Part shown: piece by piece, positions 46,442 to 54,661 of the stretch
How positions within the stretch are numbered: the stretch's first letter is position 1
Layout of the letters: each line of letters starts with the position of its first letter
Source of the DNA: Pedobacter ghigonis
Lineage (GTDB): Bacteria; Bacteroidota; Bacteroidia; Sphingobacteriales; Sphingobacteriaceae
Length of the DNA stretch: 64,000 bases
Direction: 5' to 3'
Assembly (NCBI RefSeq): GCF_903166585.1
Contig: NZ_CAESCM010000016.1
Location: 1-64,000 of the forward strand
Made by a program: the position numbers and the translations under genes
The notes under the pieces: generated by a model
Database searches by the model: none
Seen by the model: only the letters and a program-made list of their open reading frames with translations
What the model was told of the DNA's origin: nothing

Positions 46442-47938
46442 ATGCCCAATACAAAAAAATTCAGCCCCAGCTATAAATACCAGGACTTTTTCATCTTTAC
46501 GGGGCTTTTACTGTGGGTAGCTATCTGCAACTGTTACGATCAGCATACAGCTGTCTGGCTTACTTATGCAACCTGCATCTTAAGCCTTGGCTTTTGCTTA
46601 TTGCCGGTACTTATTTTTTCGTTTTTTAAACAGCGCTTAAAAGAAAAGCTCCCCAACAAAAAGTACATCCTTTACTGGTGCGGTTGCTTTTTGATATTAC
46701 TGCCCGTTTTCACCCTACTGGCCAGCCAGTTTCAAACCGGACCGCTCGATTTATCGGATAAGCTTACTACAGCAATGGCTGCATTAGCGCTCGAACTTTT
46801 GCTCATCCTTAACCAGTACTATCAAAAAAAGGTGCAGCACATCAAATGGATTAAGAAAATCGGATTGGAAAACGCTGTACTCATTTCCATCGTTTTAATT
46901 GCTTTAAGCATTTCTATAATGGCCGTATCGAGTTTAAACAACCCGGTTTATCAGAGGGAAGGTTTCTGGCTTATTGGTTTTGAATTTAATATCAGACAAT
47001 TGCTGCACAATTTCGGAGTTTTCCTGAGCTTCTTCTCCCAATTTTTAATCATGTATTTGTGCGGTTACCTCCTTTTTTTCATCAACAGCCGCTGGCTTGT
47101 ACCCAAGGTATTGAAAGAAAAAGGCTTGTTAATCTATGTGTTAAGCGTTGCGGCTACCGTTGCGCTACTTTACCCCTTGCTGGCTCAACTGCTCATTTCC
47201 TTACCCATTAATACCGTATTTGGCAGAAGCATATTCGAAGCCAACCCTTTTGAACTGGAAAATGCATTTGGGGCTTTCGCTATAATGCTTATCAGTTTAC
47301 CTGTGGTGCTGGCCTTGCAGTGGGGCAAACAGAACAACATTATCCTCGCTTTAGAAAAGGAGAAATCGCAAAACGAACTCGATTTGCTGAAACAGCAGCT
47401 CAATCCGCATTTCTTTTTCAATACCCTGAATAATCTGTACGCCCTGAGCCTGCAAAAATCGGACAAAACGCCCGAAAGCATCTTACAGTTATCGGAACTG
47501 ATGCGTTACACCATTTATAAGGGGAAAGAAAAAACGGTTAAACTGGCACAGGAACTGGATTATATTACAGATTATATACAATTGCAGCAAATCAGGTTGC
47601 GTAAAACACTCCATTTTGAGTTTGAAAAGCAAGTTAGCGACGATCAGGTTGAAATTGCCCCGCTTTTATTGATTGTGTTTATCGAAAATGCTTTTAAACA
47701 TGGTATTGAGCCTGCTGATGGAGAAGCACGCCTAAAACTATCACTAATCAGCAACGCACAAAGCTTAACTTTTTGTGCAGAAAACTCTTTCGATCCTGAA
47801 GAGATCAGCCCTGATAGCGGAATTGGGATAGATAACCTGCGCAAAAGGCTCGAACTGCTTTACCCGGCTAAGCATACTTTGGATATTAGCACGATTGGCA
47901 ATATCTTTAAGGCAGAATTAAAACTCCGATTCACATGA
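46442..47938 (+). CDS. LytS/YehU-type sensor histidine kinase
   Basis: 498 residues. About eight transmembrane segments lie in the first 300 residues, with no large periplasmic sensor. The His_kinase domain follows (LKQQLNPHFFFNTLNNLYAL, phospho-acceptor His323), then an HATPase domain with the N box VFIENAFKHGIEPADG and G box DSGIGIDNLRKRLELLYP. It phosphorylates itself and normally the receiver of its partner, which starts 4 bp before this gene's stop (overlap 47935-47938). The partner's receiver lacks the usual Asp. The signal sensed is unknown, probably in or near the membrane. It is divergent from the ABC transporter genes. Confidence 0.93.
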   Translation: MPNTKKFSPSYKYQDFFIFTGLLLWVAICNCYDQHTAVWLTYATCILSLGFCLLPVLIFSFFKQRLKEKLPNKKYILYWCGCFLILLPVFTLLASQFQTGPLDLSDKLTTAMAALALELLLILNQYYQKKVQHIKWIKKIGLENAVLISIVLIALSISIMAVSSLNNPVYQREGFWLIGFEFNIRQLLHNFGVFLSFFSQFLIMYLCGYLLFFINSRWLVPKVLKEKGLLIYVLSVAATVALLYPLLAQLLISLPINTVFGRSIFEANPFELENAFGAFAIMLISLPVVLALQWGKQNNIILALEKEKSQNELDLLKQQLNPHFFFNTLNNLYALSLQKSDKTPESILQLSELMRYTIYKGKEKTVKLAQELDYITDYIQLQQIRLRKTLHFEFEKQVSDDQVEIAPLLLIVFIENAFKHGIEPADGEARLKLSLISNAQSLTFCAENSFDPEEISPDSGIGIDNLRKRLELLYPAKHTLDISTIGNIFKAELKLRFT

Positions 47939-48657
47939 GTTTACGTTGCTTAGTTGTAGATGATGAACCCCTCGCGCACGAAATTATTGTGGCTTATGCC
48001 AAAGATATTCCGTTTATCGAGATCACCGCACATTGCTACCGGGCTACAGAGGCATTGGATTTTTTAAGCAAACAGGAAGTAGATCTGATTTTTCTCAACA
48101 TCAGAATGCCCAAATTAAACGGACTCGATTTTCTGCGTGCCCTGCAACATAAGCCGCAGGTTATTATTACTTCGGCTTATGAAGAATATGCCTTAGCGAG
48201 TTTCGATCTTGCCGTTTGCGATTACCTGTTAAAGCCTTTTAAGTTAGAACGTTTTTTAATGGCTGTTAACCGTGCTTTAACCTTTCAACAGTTAAAAAAA
48301 CAATCTGGTGCACCTGTTGAACCAGCCAATAACGCGCAACAGCAGAACGGGCAAATTTCGATCAAAGCAGATAAAAAGCATATTTTATTGCAGCTGGATG
48401 AGATACAATATTTAGAAAGTTTGGGCAATTATGTAAAGGTTTGGAAAGAGAACAGTTTTCTACTCACCCCCCGAACGTTGAGTAGTTTTGAAGAAGAGCT
48501 ACCTGCTCACCTTTTTGTTCGCATCCATAAATCTTTCATAGTCAACAAAAAGGAAGTCGATTATTTTGAAGGCAATACCATTATACTTAAAAGTCAGCAA
48601 CAGGTGCCAATTGGTAAAAATTATAAACCCTTAATCAGGCAGTTGCTCAATCTTTGA
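47935..48657 (+). CDS. LytTR-family response regulator with Asn at the phospho-acceptor site
   Basis: 240 residues. The receiver domain (1-120) has the acidic pair VVDDEP (D9, D10), ITSAYEEYA and the conserved Lys in DYLLKPF. The site normally occupied by Asp in FLD-I-x-MP is Asn55 (codon AAC at 48097-48099, in IFLNIRMPKLNG). A linker leads to the LytTR DNA-binding domain (about 135-238; KADKHILLQLDEIQYLESLG, FVRIHKSFIVNK). It should bind direct-repeat operators. It overlaps the kinase gene by 4 bp. The missing Asp predicts activation without classical phosphorylation, or an always-off or always-on state. Confidence 0.9.
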   Translation: MSLRCLVVDDEPLAHEIIVAYAKDIPFIEITAHCYRATEALDFLSKQEVDLIFLNIRMPKLNGLDFLRALQHKPQVIITSAYEEYALASFDLAVCDYLLKPFKLERFLMAVNRALTFQQLKKQSGAPVEPANNAQQQNGQISIKADKKHILLQLDEIQYLESLGNYVKVWKENSFLLTPRTLSSFEEELPAHLFVRIHKSFIVNKKEVDYFEGNTIILKSQQQVPIGKNYKPLIRQLLNL

Positions 48658-48671
48658 AATGCTTATATTTG
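48642..48671 (+). promoter_or_regulatory. possible promoter of the phosphotransferase gene
   Basis: GTTG (48642-48645), an 18-nt spacer and TATATTTG (48664-48671), 19 nt before the ATG. It overlaps the end of the LytTR gene. Confidence 0.45.
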
Positions 48672-48690
48672 AGTTCATCAAACCGATCTC

Positions 48691-49695
48691 ATGCATCATT
48701 TTTTCCCCGCCCAGTATTCCACCTTATCAGCCGCTGCTTTAAAAGATTATTTAATTGAGGCCTACGATCTTGATCATGCTACAACCTGCCGCCTGCTGAT
48801 TAGAAATGTTAGTGATACTTACATTTTGGAAAATGATAAGCAGAAATATATCTTTAAAATTTACCGCGATGCACACCGCAAAAAAAACGAAATTGAGGCG
48901 GAAGTAGAGCTTCTTAATGCACTGAAAGCCAACGACAATTCGGTATCCTATCCTTTTACAGATCGCGAGGGCAAACAAATTCAGCAATTTAATGCCATTG
49001 AAGGACTAAGGAATGGTGTCTTATTCTCCTTTGCCGAAGGAATGGTGATCCATGAGCTGGAAAATGAACAACTCATTCAGTTAGGCAAAGATATGGCCAA
49101 ACTCCACGAAACTACTTCGGTAATAAAACTTAAAAACCCACGACCGGTATTTAACTTCGAAACCACTTTATTTGAACCGCTGAGGGTTTTGGCACCACAT
49201 TTTGAAACCATGCCAGAGGAATACGAATACCTGAACCAGCTCGCAGATAAAGTGGTAAAAAAATTCGAAACTTTCGATACTGCTAAATTTAGTACAGGTT
49301 ATTGCCATTACGATTTCTTCCCAAAGAATTTTCATTTTGATGAAAGGGGAAAGATTACCTTTTTTGATTTCGATTTTGCCGGCGAGGGTTTCCTGATTAA
49401 CGACCACATGTCGTTCCTGAATCATTACTTTTTCCACCAGGTGAATCAGCTAACCACCAAAGAGCAGGCTGAAAAAGATTTTGAAGTCTTTTTACAGGCT
49501 TATCAGCAGGTAAGGCCATTAAGCAGCGATGAATTGGCTGCCATCCCCTACCTGGGCATTTGTTTTCATATCTTCTTTTTAAAATTCTTTTACGATAATT
49601 ACGACGACTGGTCGAACATCTTTTTAACCCCCAGGTATGTAAAACAACGTGTTGGGTTGATCAAAAAATGGGAAGCGCTGTATTGTAACTTTTAG
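48691..49695 (+). CDS. aminoglycoside-phosphotransferase-fold kinase (APH family)
   Basis: 334 residues. N-lobe: NVSDTYILENDKQKYIFKIY with the ATP-binding Lys. C-lobe: the catalytic Brenner-type motif CHYDFFPKNFHFDERG followed by the metal-binding ITFFDFDFAGEGF. These are the marks of the APH/choline-kinase/homoserine-kinase II group, which phosphorylates small hydroxyl compounds with ATP. The substrate cannot be named. A resistance role is unlikely because nearly every Pedobacter-type genome has several such genes. It is cytoplasmic and appears to have its own promoter. Confidence 0.82.
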   Translation: MHHFFPAQYSTLSAAALKDYLIEAYDLDHATTCRLLIRNVSDTYILENDKQKYIFKIYRDAHRKKNEIEAEVELLNALKANDNSVSYPFTDREGKQIQQFNAIEGLRNGVLFSFAEGMVIHELENEQLIQLGKDMAKLHETTSVIKLKNPRPVFNFETTLFEPLRVLAPHFETMPEEYEYLNQLADKVVKKFETFDTAKFSTGYCHYDFFPKNFHFDERGKITFFDFDFAGEGFLINDHMSFLNHYFFHQVNQLTTKEQAEKDFEVFLQAYQQVRPLSSDELAAIPYLGICFHIFFLKFFYDNYDDWSNIFLTPRYVKQRVGLIKKWEALYCNF

Positions 49696-49756
49696 GCAAG
49701 GCTTGCTCAAATTCCGGCAGGCTTATTTATCTTGTATTTTATTCAAAACCAACAAG

Positions 49757-50620
49757 ATGGACCAGAAAATAATCAACCTGTACGATGCGTACACCCACAG
49801 TCAGATAAACAGAAAAGATTTCATGAAAAAGCTGGCCATTCTTGCCGGCAGTACCGCTTTAGCAGCAACCATTTTACCCCTGCTCGAAAACAATTATGTA
49901 GCGGCGGCCGATTTCACAGGCGATGATATTGAAGTCGAAAACATTAGCTATCCGGGTGTTGATGGAGATATGAAAGCCGTTTTGGCCAAACCGAAGGGCA
50001 AAAAGAAACTGGGTTGCGTACTGGTTATCCACGAAAACCGTGGTTTAAACCCACACATTATTGATGTAACCAAACGGGTAGCCGCTGAAGGTTTTCTTGC
50101 CTTAGGTGTAGATGCACTTTCTCCATTTGGCGGAACCCCGGCAGATGAAGATAAAGGCCGCGAGCTGATTGGCAAACTGGATGCTGAAAAAAACCTGCAG
50201 AATTATTTAAAAGGATTGGATTATTTACGGCAGCGCAAAGATGGTAATGGTAAAGTGGGTTGCATGGGCTTTTGCTGGGGCGGCGGCATGGCGAACAAAC
50301 TGGCCGTTAACAATCCGAAGTTGCAAGCCGCTGTGGCTTATTACGGTGCCCAGCCTAATGCAGCCGATGTTTCAAAGATCAAAGCAAGTGTAATGCTCCA
50401 TTACGGAGGCTTAGACGAACGCATTAATGCCGGTATCCCAGCGTATGAACAGGCTTTAAAAGACAATAAGATAGATTACAAACTTTACATCTATGAAGGA
50501 GTAAACCACGCTTTTAACAACAATACCTCGCCTACCAGATATAACGAGGCCGCTGCCAAACTGGCCTGGGGTAGAACGATTGAGCTATTTAAAAATAAAT
50601 TAGCGGTATTAACGAGATAA
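49757..50620 (+). CDS. dienelactone hydrolase family protein, exported
   Basis: 287 residues from the ATG at 49757; the upstream ATG at 49703 is only 8 bp after the preceding stop and adds an odd extension. The N-terminus NRKDFMKKLAILAGSTALAA resembles a Tat-type or membrane-targeting signal. Alpha/beta-hydrolase motifs: VLVIHENRGLNPHI, nucleophile GCMGFCWGGG (Cys), acid in HYGGLDERI, His in EGVNHAFNN. The Cys-Asp-His triad is typical of dienelactone hydrolases, though most homologues with this signal have unknown substrates. It stands alone, followed by a block of palindromic repeats. Confidence 0.9.
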   Translation: MDQKIINLYDAYTHSQINRKDFMKKLAILAGSTALAATILPLLENNYVAAADFTGDDIEVENISYPGVDGDMKAVLAKPKGKKKLGCVLVIHENRGLNPHIIDVTKRVAAEGFLALGVDALSPFGGTPADEDKGRELIGKLDAEKNLQNYLKGLDYLRQRKDGNGKVGCMGFCWGGGMANKLAVNNPKLQAAVAYYGAQPNAADVSKIKASVMLHYGGLDERINAGIPAYEQALKDNKIDYKLYIYEGVNHAFNNNTSPTRYNEAAAKLAWGRTIELFKNKLAVLTR

Positions 50621-50671
50621 CAACAGTTTACTTAATCAAATCGTCATTTCGAGTGAAGCCTAGTCAGTAGT

Positions 50672-50790
50672 CGTCATTTCGAGCAGAGCGCAGCGAAGTC
50701 GAGAAATCTTTTACAGTTATCAGATGGAGAAATCTATCTTGAAAAGATTTCTCCCCACCTGTACGGGCAGGCGCTACGGTCGAAATGACG
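50672..50790. repeat. palindromic CGTCATTTCGA element 1
   Basis: 119 bp bounded by CGTCATTTCGA and TCGAAATGACG. The interior contains GAGAAATCT...AGATTTCTC and CGCTACGGTCG, so it can fold as one long imperfect hairpin. An isolated extra CGTCATTTCGA is at 50642. Members of the same family are at 50835, 50910-51058, 51067, 62202 and 63323. Confidence 0.75.
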
Positions 50791-50834
50791 ATCACCATTG
50801 GGGGTGTCCATTAAAGTGAACCTCACTCGAAACC

Positions 50835-50909
50835 CGTCATTTCGAGTGAAGCGCAGTGGAATCGAGAAATCTACCTTGAAAAGATTTCTCCGCTACGGTC
50901 GAAATGACG
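50835..50909. repeat. palindromic CGTCATTTCGA element 2
   Basis: 75 bp with the same ends and the core GAAGCGCAGTGGAATCGAGA. The arms AGAAATCTACCTT and AAGATTTCT pair. Confidence 0.75.
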
Positions 50910-51058
50910 ATTTCCTAAGCGCAGCGGAACTGAGAACCAAGAAGTGCTCAGCGAAGCTAAATCTTTTATGGCTATCAGATCAAGAGAAGTCGAGAACCAC
51001 GATGCTCAGCGAAGCTAAATCTTCTTTGAAAGATTTCTCCGCTACGGTCGAAATGACG
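50910..51058. repeat. palindromic CGTCATTTCGA element 3, left end degenerate
   Basis: The right end TCGAAATGACG (51048-51058) is intact; the left end is lost. It contains two copies of a GTGCTCAGCGAAGCTAAATCT module that also occurs in element 4 and near 61252. It is a mosaic of family parts, and a short open frame across it (50798-51124) is not a gene. Confidence 0.6.
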
Positions 51059-51066
51059 GCAGATCC

Positions 51067-51182
51067 CGTCATTTCGAGTGAAGCGCAGCGGAATCGAGAA
51101 CCACGCAGTGCTCAGCGAAGCTAAATCTACTGTGAAAGATTTCTCCCCGCCAGTACGGGCAGGCGCTACGGTCGAAATAACG
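51067..51182. repeat. palindromic CGTCATTTCGA element 4
   Basis: 116 bp bounded by CGTCATTTCGA and TCGAAATAACG (one mismatch). Its right end stops 2 bp short of the stop codon of the BNR-type gene. The GCCAGTACGGGCAGGCGC segment is shared with element 1. Confidence 0.75.
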
Positions 51183-51184
51183 AG

Positions 51185-52198
51185 CTAAAATACCAACTGA
51201 TAAACCGATCCTTTTTCGCCTGCTAAAATAACCTGTTTCCCTTTTTTAGCCTTCTGAACAGCATTAAAGCTTTTATCAGAAATGTGTTTCCAGTTTTGGC
51301 CACCATCGGTAGAGATATCAGTTCCGGAAGTTCCGGTAGCTATTAAAGTTTTTGAGTTGATATAAGTTACTGCCGAGCGGAAACCCAATACAGGTGTTGC
51401 AGGTTTTTGCCAGGTTTTACCACCATCGCTGGTTAACAGCACGTTATTCGAATTTTCTTTATCTTTTAAGTAATTACCCCCTACAACTATACCTGTTTTT
51501 TCGTTAAGAAAATCTATTGAAAAGGGACCTGTGCTATTTTCACCCTGTAAAATCGGGCATTTAAAAACCTGCCAGCTTTGTCCATAATCAGGCGAAAAGT
51601 AAATATTGGAAACTGTTCCCCCCGTTGCAACCCAGGTTTTACCACCTTGCAATGTTTTAATCGTTGTACCACTGGCCGCAAAGCCAGCCTCACCTTTAGC
51701 CAGTGGAAGTTTTAGGTTTGCAGAAACATCCAGCCAGGTTTTACCTGCATCGGTTGTTTTTAACAAGGACATTTTATCGTTAATCGGGTCGCCAAAAATA
51801 ATACCTTTATTCTTGTCCCAAAAACCTAAACCATCCAGAAATATAGCCGAATCTACGTTTTTATAATTTTCGGTCCAGGTTTCGCCACCGTCAATAGTTT
51901 TTAAAATATAGGCTGGCGAGGCGATACCCACAATAATTGCCTGTTGGCTATCAAAAGCTTCGATATCCCTGAAATCGATCTTTTCGTATCCTTTAGGTTT
52001 TGACCATTTCCAGGTTACACCGCCATCTGTAGTTTTACCCACCGAGCCATTGCTTCCACTTACCCAAATTACCTGATCAGAAACCACACTCAAACCCCGT
52101 AAACTGGTTTTGGCACTTTCATTCAAAGGTTTTACCGAATACGATTGTGCAGCGCAAAAAAAAGGTGCCATTAACAGGCACCATAGTAATTTTTTCAT
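51185..52198 (-). CDS. secreted BNR/YCF48-like propeller protein
   Basis: 337 residues with signal peptide MKKLLWCLLMAPFFCAAQ. It has six or seven repeats of the form T-x-D-G-G-x-T-W (TTDGGVTWKW, TIDGGETWTE, TTDAGKTWLD, TSDGGKTWQK, STDGGQNWKH), the Asp-box/photosystem-II-stability-like propeller. Such proteins bind or hydrolyse glycans or act in assembly; no catalytic residues can be assigned. It lies 10 bp after the DUF2147 gene and is likely co-transcribed with it. Confidence 0.85.
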   Translation of the reverse strand: MKKLLWCLLMAPFFCAAQSYSVKPLNESAKTSLRGLSVVSDQVIWVSGSNGSVGKTTDGGVTWKWSKPKGYEKIDFRDIEAFDSQQAIIVGIASPAYILKTIDGGETWTENYKNVDSAIFLDGLGFWDKNKGIIFGDPINDKMSLLKTTDAGKTWLDVSANLKLPLAKGEAGFAASGTTIKTLQGGKTWVATGGTVSNIYFSPDYGQSWQVFKCPILQGENSTGPFSIDFLNEKTGIVVGGNYLKDKENSNNVLLTSDGGKTWQKPATPVLGFRSAVTYINSKTLIATGTSGTDISTDGGQNWKHISDKSFNAVQKAKKGKQVILAGEKGSVYQLVF

Positions 52199-52208
52199 GT
52201 ATAAAATA

Positions 52209-52640
52209 TTATTTAACCCTTCTAAAAGTTTCCGATCTACCTAAAAGTGAAATACCTACATAGCCCCTAACGTTTAGCACATCAGTACTTTTTAAACTTA
52301 GGTTACAGCTGTATGTTTTACCGCTTTTCGGGTCGTAGATCGTACCATCGGTCCATTTGCTGCCATCATAATCAAAATCCTTTAAGATTTCGAGATTTAA
52401 CAATGCACGTTTCTTCAGGTTTTCATCAGGGTTTTTACTATCTAATTTGGGTTTACCATTTAGATTGGGTTCTTTCATCCAGGCTAACTTTCCATAGTAT
52501 TTATCACCCTTTTTGTAAATTTCTATTTGCCCCTCTCCTGATGGATTAAGCCATTTGCCGATAATTGCATCTTTATTTTGTGCGAAAGCAGAAAATGAAA
52601 CTGCCAATAACAGCAGCATTAAAAATGGGAACTTTCTCAT
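52209..52640 (-). CDS. DUF2147 secreted protein
   Basis: 143 residues with signal peptide MRKFPFLMLLLLAVSFSAFA. It matches the DUF2147 pattern IIGKWLNPSGEGQIEIYKKG followed by YYGKLAWM and, near the end, LNVRGYVGISLLGRSETFRR. This is a small beta-barrel-like domain common in Bacteroidota and Proteobacteria with no established function. It is the first gene of a two-gene unit with the propeller protein. Confidence 0.9.
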   Translation of the reverse strand: MRKFPFLMLLLLAVSFSAFAQNKDAIIGKWLNPSGEGQIEIYKKGDKYYGKLAWMKEPNLNGKPKLDSKNPDENLKKRALLNLEILKDFDYDGSKWTDGTIYDPKSGKTYSCNLSLKSTDVLNVRGYVGISLLGRSETFRRVK

Positions 52641-52736
52641 ATTTTTTCTAGTTAGTTTTTAAAGATAATAATTTGACCTTATAGGAAACACTAAATAAAG
52701 CGAAAAAGTATAAGAAAGTTTTAGATCCCTTAAAAT

Positions 52737-53114
52737 TTACTTGGAAACGATAGGCAGATACTTCTGGCGATAAGCGTAAAACAAGAAAATATTAAAAATG
52801 AGCATTACACCAACCATAGGCAAATCTTTTGGTCCCAGAAATGCGTGGTACAGGAAAATATTCAGCGTAACCGGAAAAATAATGATTGCGGCCAGGGGTG
52901 CTGTCCTTCCGATAAGCAGCAATAAGCCACCTATTAATTCGGTAACTTTAAGTAGCGGAAACAAATATACCGATGCCATAAGGCCGCTCATAAAGGTAGT
53001 TTGTGCCGGGGTCATTTCTGGTGCTTTTGGCATTATATTGAGAAAATAACTTACCGAAGCAAATAAATACATGGCGGCTAAAAGCACGCGTACAACAATA
53101 ACTGCAATTTTCAT
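52737..53114 (-). CDS. DoxX-family membrane protein
   Basis: 125 residues with four transmembrane segments (IAVIVVRVLLAAMYLFASV; LLKVTELIGGLLLLIG; LAAIIIFPVTLNIFLYH; VGVMLIFNIFLFYA). The conserved GGLLLLIGR region fits DoxX/SURF4-like proteins. The role is uncertain. It is a single gene, with a 96-bp gap to the DUF2147 gene's start on one side and a repeat-rich 263-bp gap on the other. Confidence 0.85.
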   Translation of the reverse strand: MKIAVIVVRVLLAAMYLFASVSYFLNIMPKAPEMTPAQTTFMSGLMASVYLFPLLKVTELIGGLLLLIGRTAPLAAIIIFPVTLNIFLYHAFLGPKDLPMVGVMLIFNIFLFYAYRQKYLPIVSK

Positions 53115-53149
53115 AGTGATTTAATTTTGGGTTATTTATTTAAAAATAC

Positions 53150-53363
53150 TAAAAGTTATTGGTTTAGTTAGTTAATAGCTGATAGTCAATGGTTATGTTA
53201 GCTCCTGCTTAATATCTCTAGCTGGTTTATGGGTTAATGGCTGATAGTTAATAGCTATAGTCGATCAACCCCTCAACGTAATTGGCCTATTTATTAATGA
53301 CTAAAGATGAATGGTTAATGGCCATAAAACTATCGACTATAAACCATCAACCATTCAGCTATT
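53150..53363. repeat. low-complexity TTAATGGCTGATAG-type quasi-repeats
   Basis: Words such as GTTAATAGCTGATAGTCAATGG (53172 on), TTAATGGCTGATAGTTAATAGC and, in inverted sense, ACTATCGACTATAAACCATC and AACCATTCAGCTATT recur. They form an imperfect inverted pair (about 53232-53267 against 53330-53356). No gene was seen here. Confidence 0.5.
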
Positions 53364-53377
53364 TTCACCTTTAAAGA

Positions 53378-53800
53378 TTATTTCTGATCATAATCGTGGT
53401 TAACCATCCACTGGATTCCGAATTTATCGGTTGCCATGCCGAAAAGAGCACCCCAGAATGTTTTTTGTAGTTCCATAGTTACTGTGCCACCTGCCGATAG
53501 GCCGTTAAAAAGCTGATGTGCTTCTTCTTCAGTAGCCGCATCAACAGAAATAGAAATACCGGTTCCAAAAGTAGATGCAGGTGTTGGATCGGTAATATCG
53601 GTTCCCATGAGTACATTTCCGCCTATCGGTAATGCAATGTGCATCAGTTTTTCCTGATCTCCCGCAGCCATTCCTTCGCAACCCGGCGAATCTTTAAAGC
53701 GCTGTACCACTGCAAACTCCCCGCCGAAAACAGATTTATAAAAGTTAAATGCTTCTTCGGTGTTACCATTAAAATTTAAATACGTGTTAATTGATGCCAT
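53378..53800 (-). CDS. VOC/PhnB-like (3-demethylubiquinone-9 methyltransferase-type) protein
   Basis: 140 residues from the ATG at 53800 (MASINTYLNFNGNTEEAFNF), the standard start of this family; an ATG 24 bp upstream gives a non-conserved extension. The pattern YKSVFGGEFAVVQRF, LPIGGNVLMGTDIT, and WGALFGMATDKFGIQWMVNH at the C-terminus is diagnostic of PhnB-like VOC proteins. They are metal-free or metal-binding dimers of unknown substrate. It is the last gene of a tight minus-strand operon with DUF1801, DUF1579-like and two DinB genes. Confidence 0.92.
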   Translation of the reverse strand: MASINTYLNFNGNTEEAFNFYKSVFGGEFAVVQRFKDSPGCEGMAAGDQEKLMHIALPIGGNVLMGTDITDPTPASTFGTGISISVDAATEEEAHQLFNGLSAGGTVTMELQKTFWGALFGMATDKFGIQWMVNHDYDQK

Positions 53801-53833
53801 TGTTTTGTTGTTGTTAAATCCCAACCGGGAAGG

Positions 53834-54229
53834 TTAATTATTATTTGGTTTATTGATTAATTTTATCCAGTTATTCACCAATTGCTCAAGCGCCAGCCTT
53901 TTTGCGCTTATGTCGTCCATACCATAAAATCTGGCTTCTCGCCGGTCTTTCCAACTGCCGAGCAAGAGTGAGGCATCTTCGATCATGTTGCCATCGTAAA
54001 AAATAAAGATAATTTGCACATAGCCTCGGGCCCTTAAATTAAAAGCAGCGAAATCTTTAAGGTAATAAAAACTTGGTGAATTCCATTTCACCCTTTCCAT
54101 TATTAATGGATTTGCCTGGGCAATAATCGCTCTCAATTGTTCTACTTCCTGTTTATAGGGATGATTCAATTGAAGCATATATTCATCTACTTCGGCTTTG
54201 CCAGAAATTAGCTTCTTTTTCATTGCCAT
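53834..54229 (-). CDS. DUF1801 (YdhG-like) protein
   Basis: 131 residues; a second ATG two codons in is equally possible. The sequence EVEQLRAIIAQANPLIMERVKWNSPSFYY, given here only in part, has the DUF1801 core VKWNSPSFYY and continues with the strand VQIIFIF. It is a small cytoplasmic alpha/beta protein related to iron-chaperone frataxin-like folds, function unknown. It is spaced 33 bp from the VOC gene and 11 bp from the preceding one. Confidence 0.87.
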   Translation of the reverse strand: MAMKKKLISGKAEVDEYMLQLNHPYKQEVEQLRAIIAQANPLIMERVKWNSPSFYYLKDFAAFNLRARGYVQIIFIFYDGNMIEDASLLLGSWKDRREARFYGMDDISAKRLALEQLVNNWIKLINKPNNN

Positions 54230-54240
54230 AACTTTGTATT

Positions 54241-54657
54241 TTATCCAGCCTCAAGCTTCTTTAGCGTAATATCCATCCAGGGCATCCAGCATTTACCATC
54301 AAAACGTTCCCACAATCCTTCAATAGTATTGGTTTTAAAATTACCTTTAAACCTTTCCTTATCGCCGAATATTAGAATAATGTCGTCGATGATCTTTAGT
54401 GTAGCAATCGAAATAATCCCATCATTACCAAAAGATTGCGACCTGAAAACGTCTTCCATATCATCGTAATGCGTAATTTCCAGCGATCTGATTTCCTTGT
54501 CATTAAACTTCACATCAACCCGATGTGTTAAAAAGAAACCGCCGTCAACCCATTCGTAACAATCGGTGCCACTAATTACATCACCCGTTTTTGTACGCCC
54601 CTCTGTTTGCCATTTACCAATATATGGATTTAATAGATCAAGCTTTTGATTTCTCAT
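54241..54657 (-). CDS. DUF1579-like small beta-barrel protein
   Basis: 138 residues without signal peptide. It opens LNPYIGKWQTEGRTKTG, continues CYEWVDGGFFLTHRVDV and ends with EGLWERFDGKCWMPWMDITL. These Gly-Lys-Trp and Trp-x-x-Gly-Gly-Phe blocks are typical of DUF1579 or similar lipocalin-sized barrels that bind small ligands. The exact family is moderately sure. It is separated by 4 bp from the DinB gene upstream. Confidence 0.75.
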   Translation of the reverse strand: MRNQKLDLLNPYIGKWQTEGRTKTGDVISGTDCYEWVDGGFFLTHRVDVKFNDKEIRSLEITHYDDMEDVFRSQSFGNDGIISIATLKIIDDIILIFGDKERFKGNFKTNTIEGLWERFDGKCWMPWMDITLKKLEAG

Positions 54658-54661
54658 AAAT

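Noticed and set aside
48691..49695. Antibiotic resistance gene (aminoglycoside phosphotransferase)
   Set aside because: Only the general kinase fold is shared; the substrate loops cannot be assigned to any known resistance enzyme.
50798..51124. 108-residue open frame
   Set aside because: Composed of CGTCATTTCGA-family repeat elements; no gene-like start or family match.
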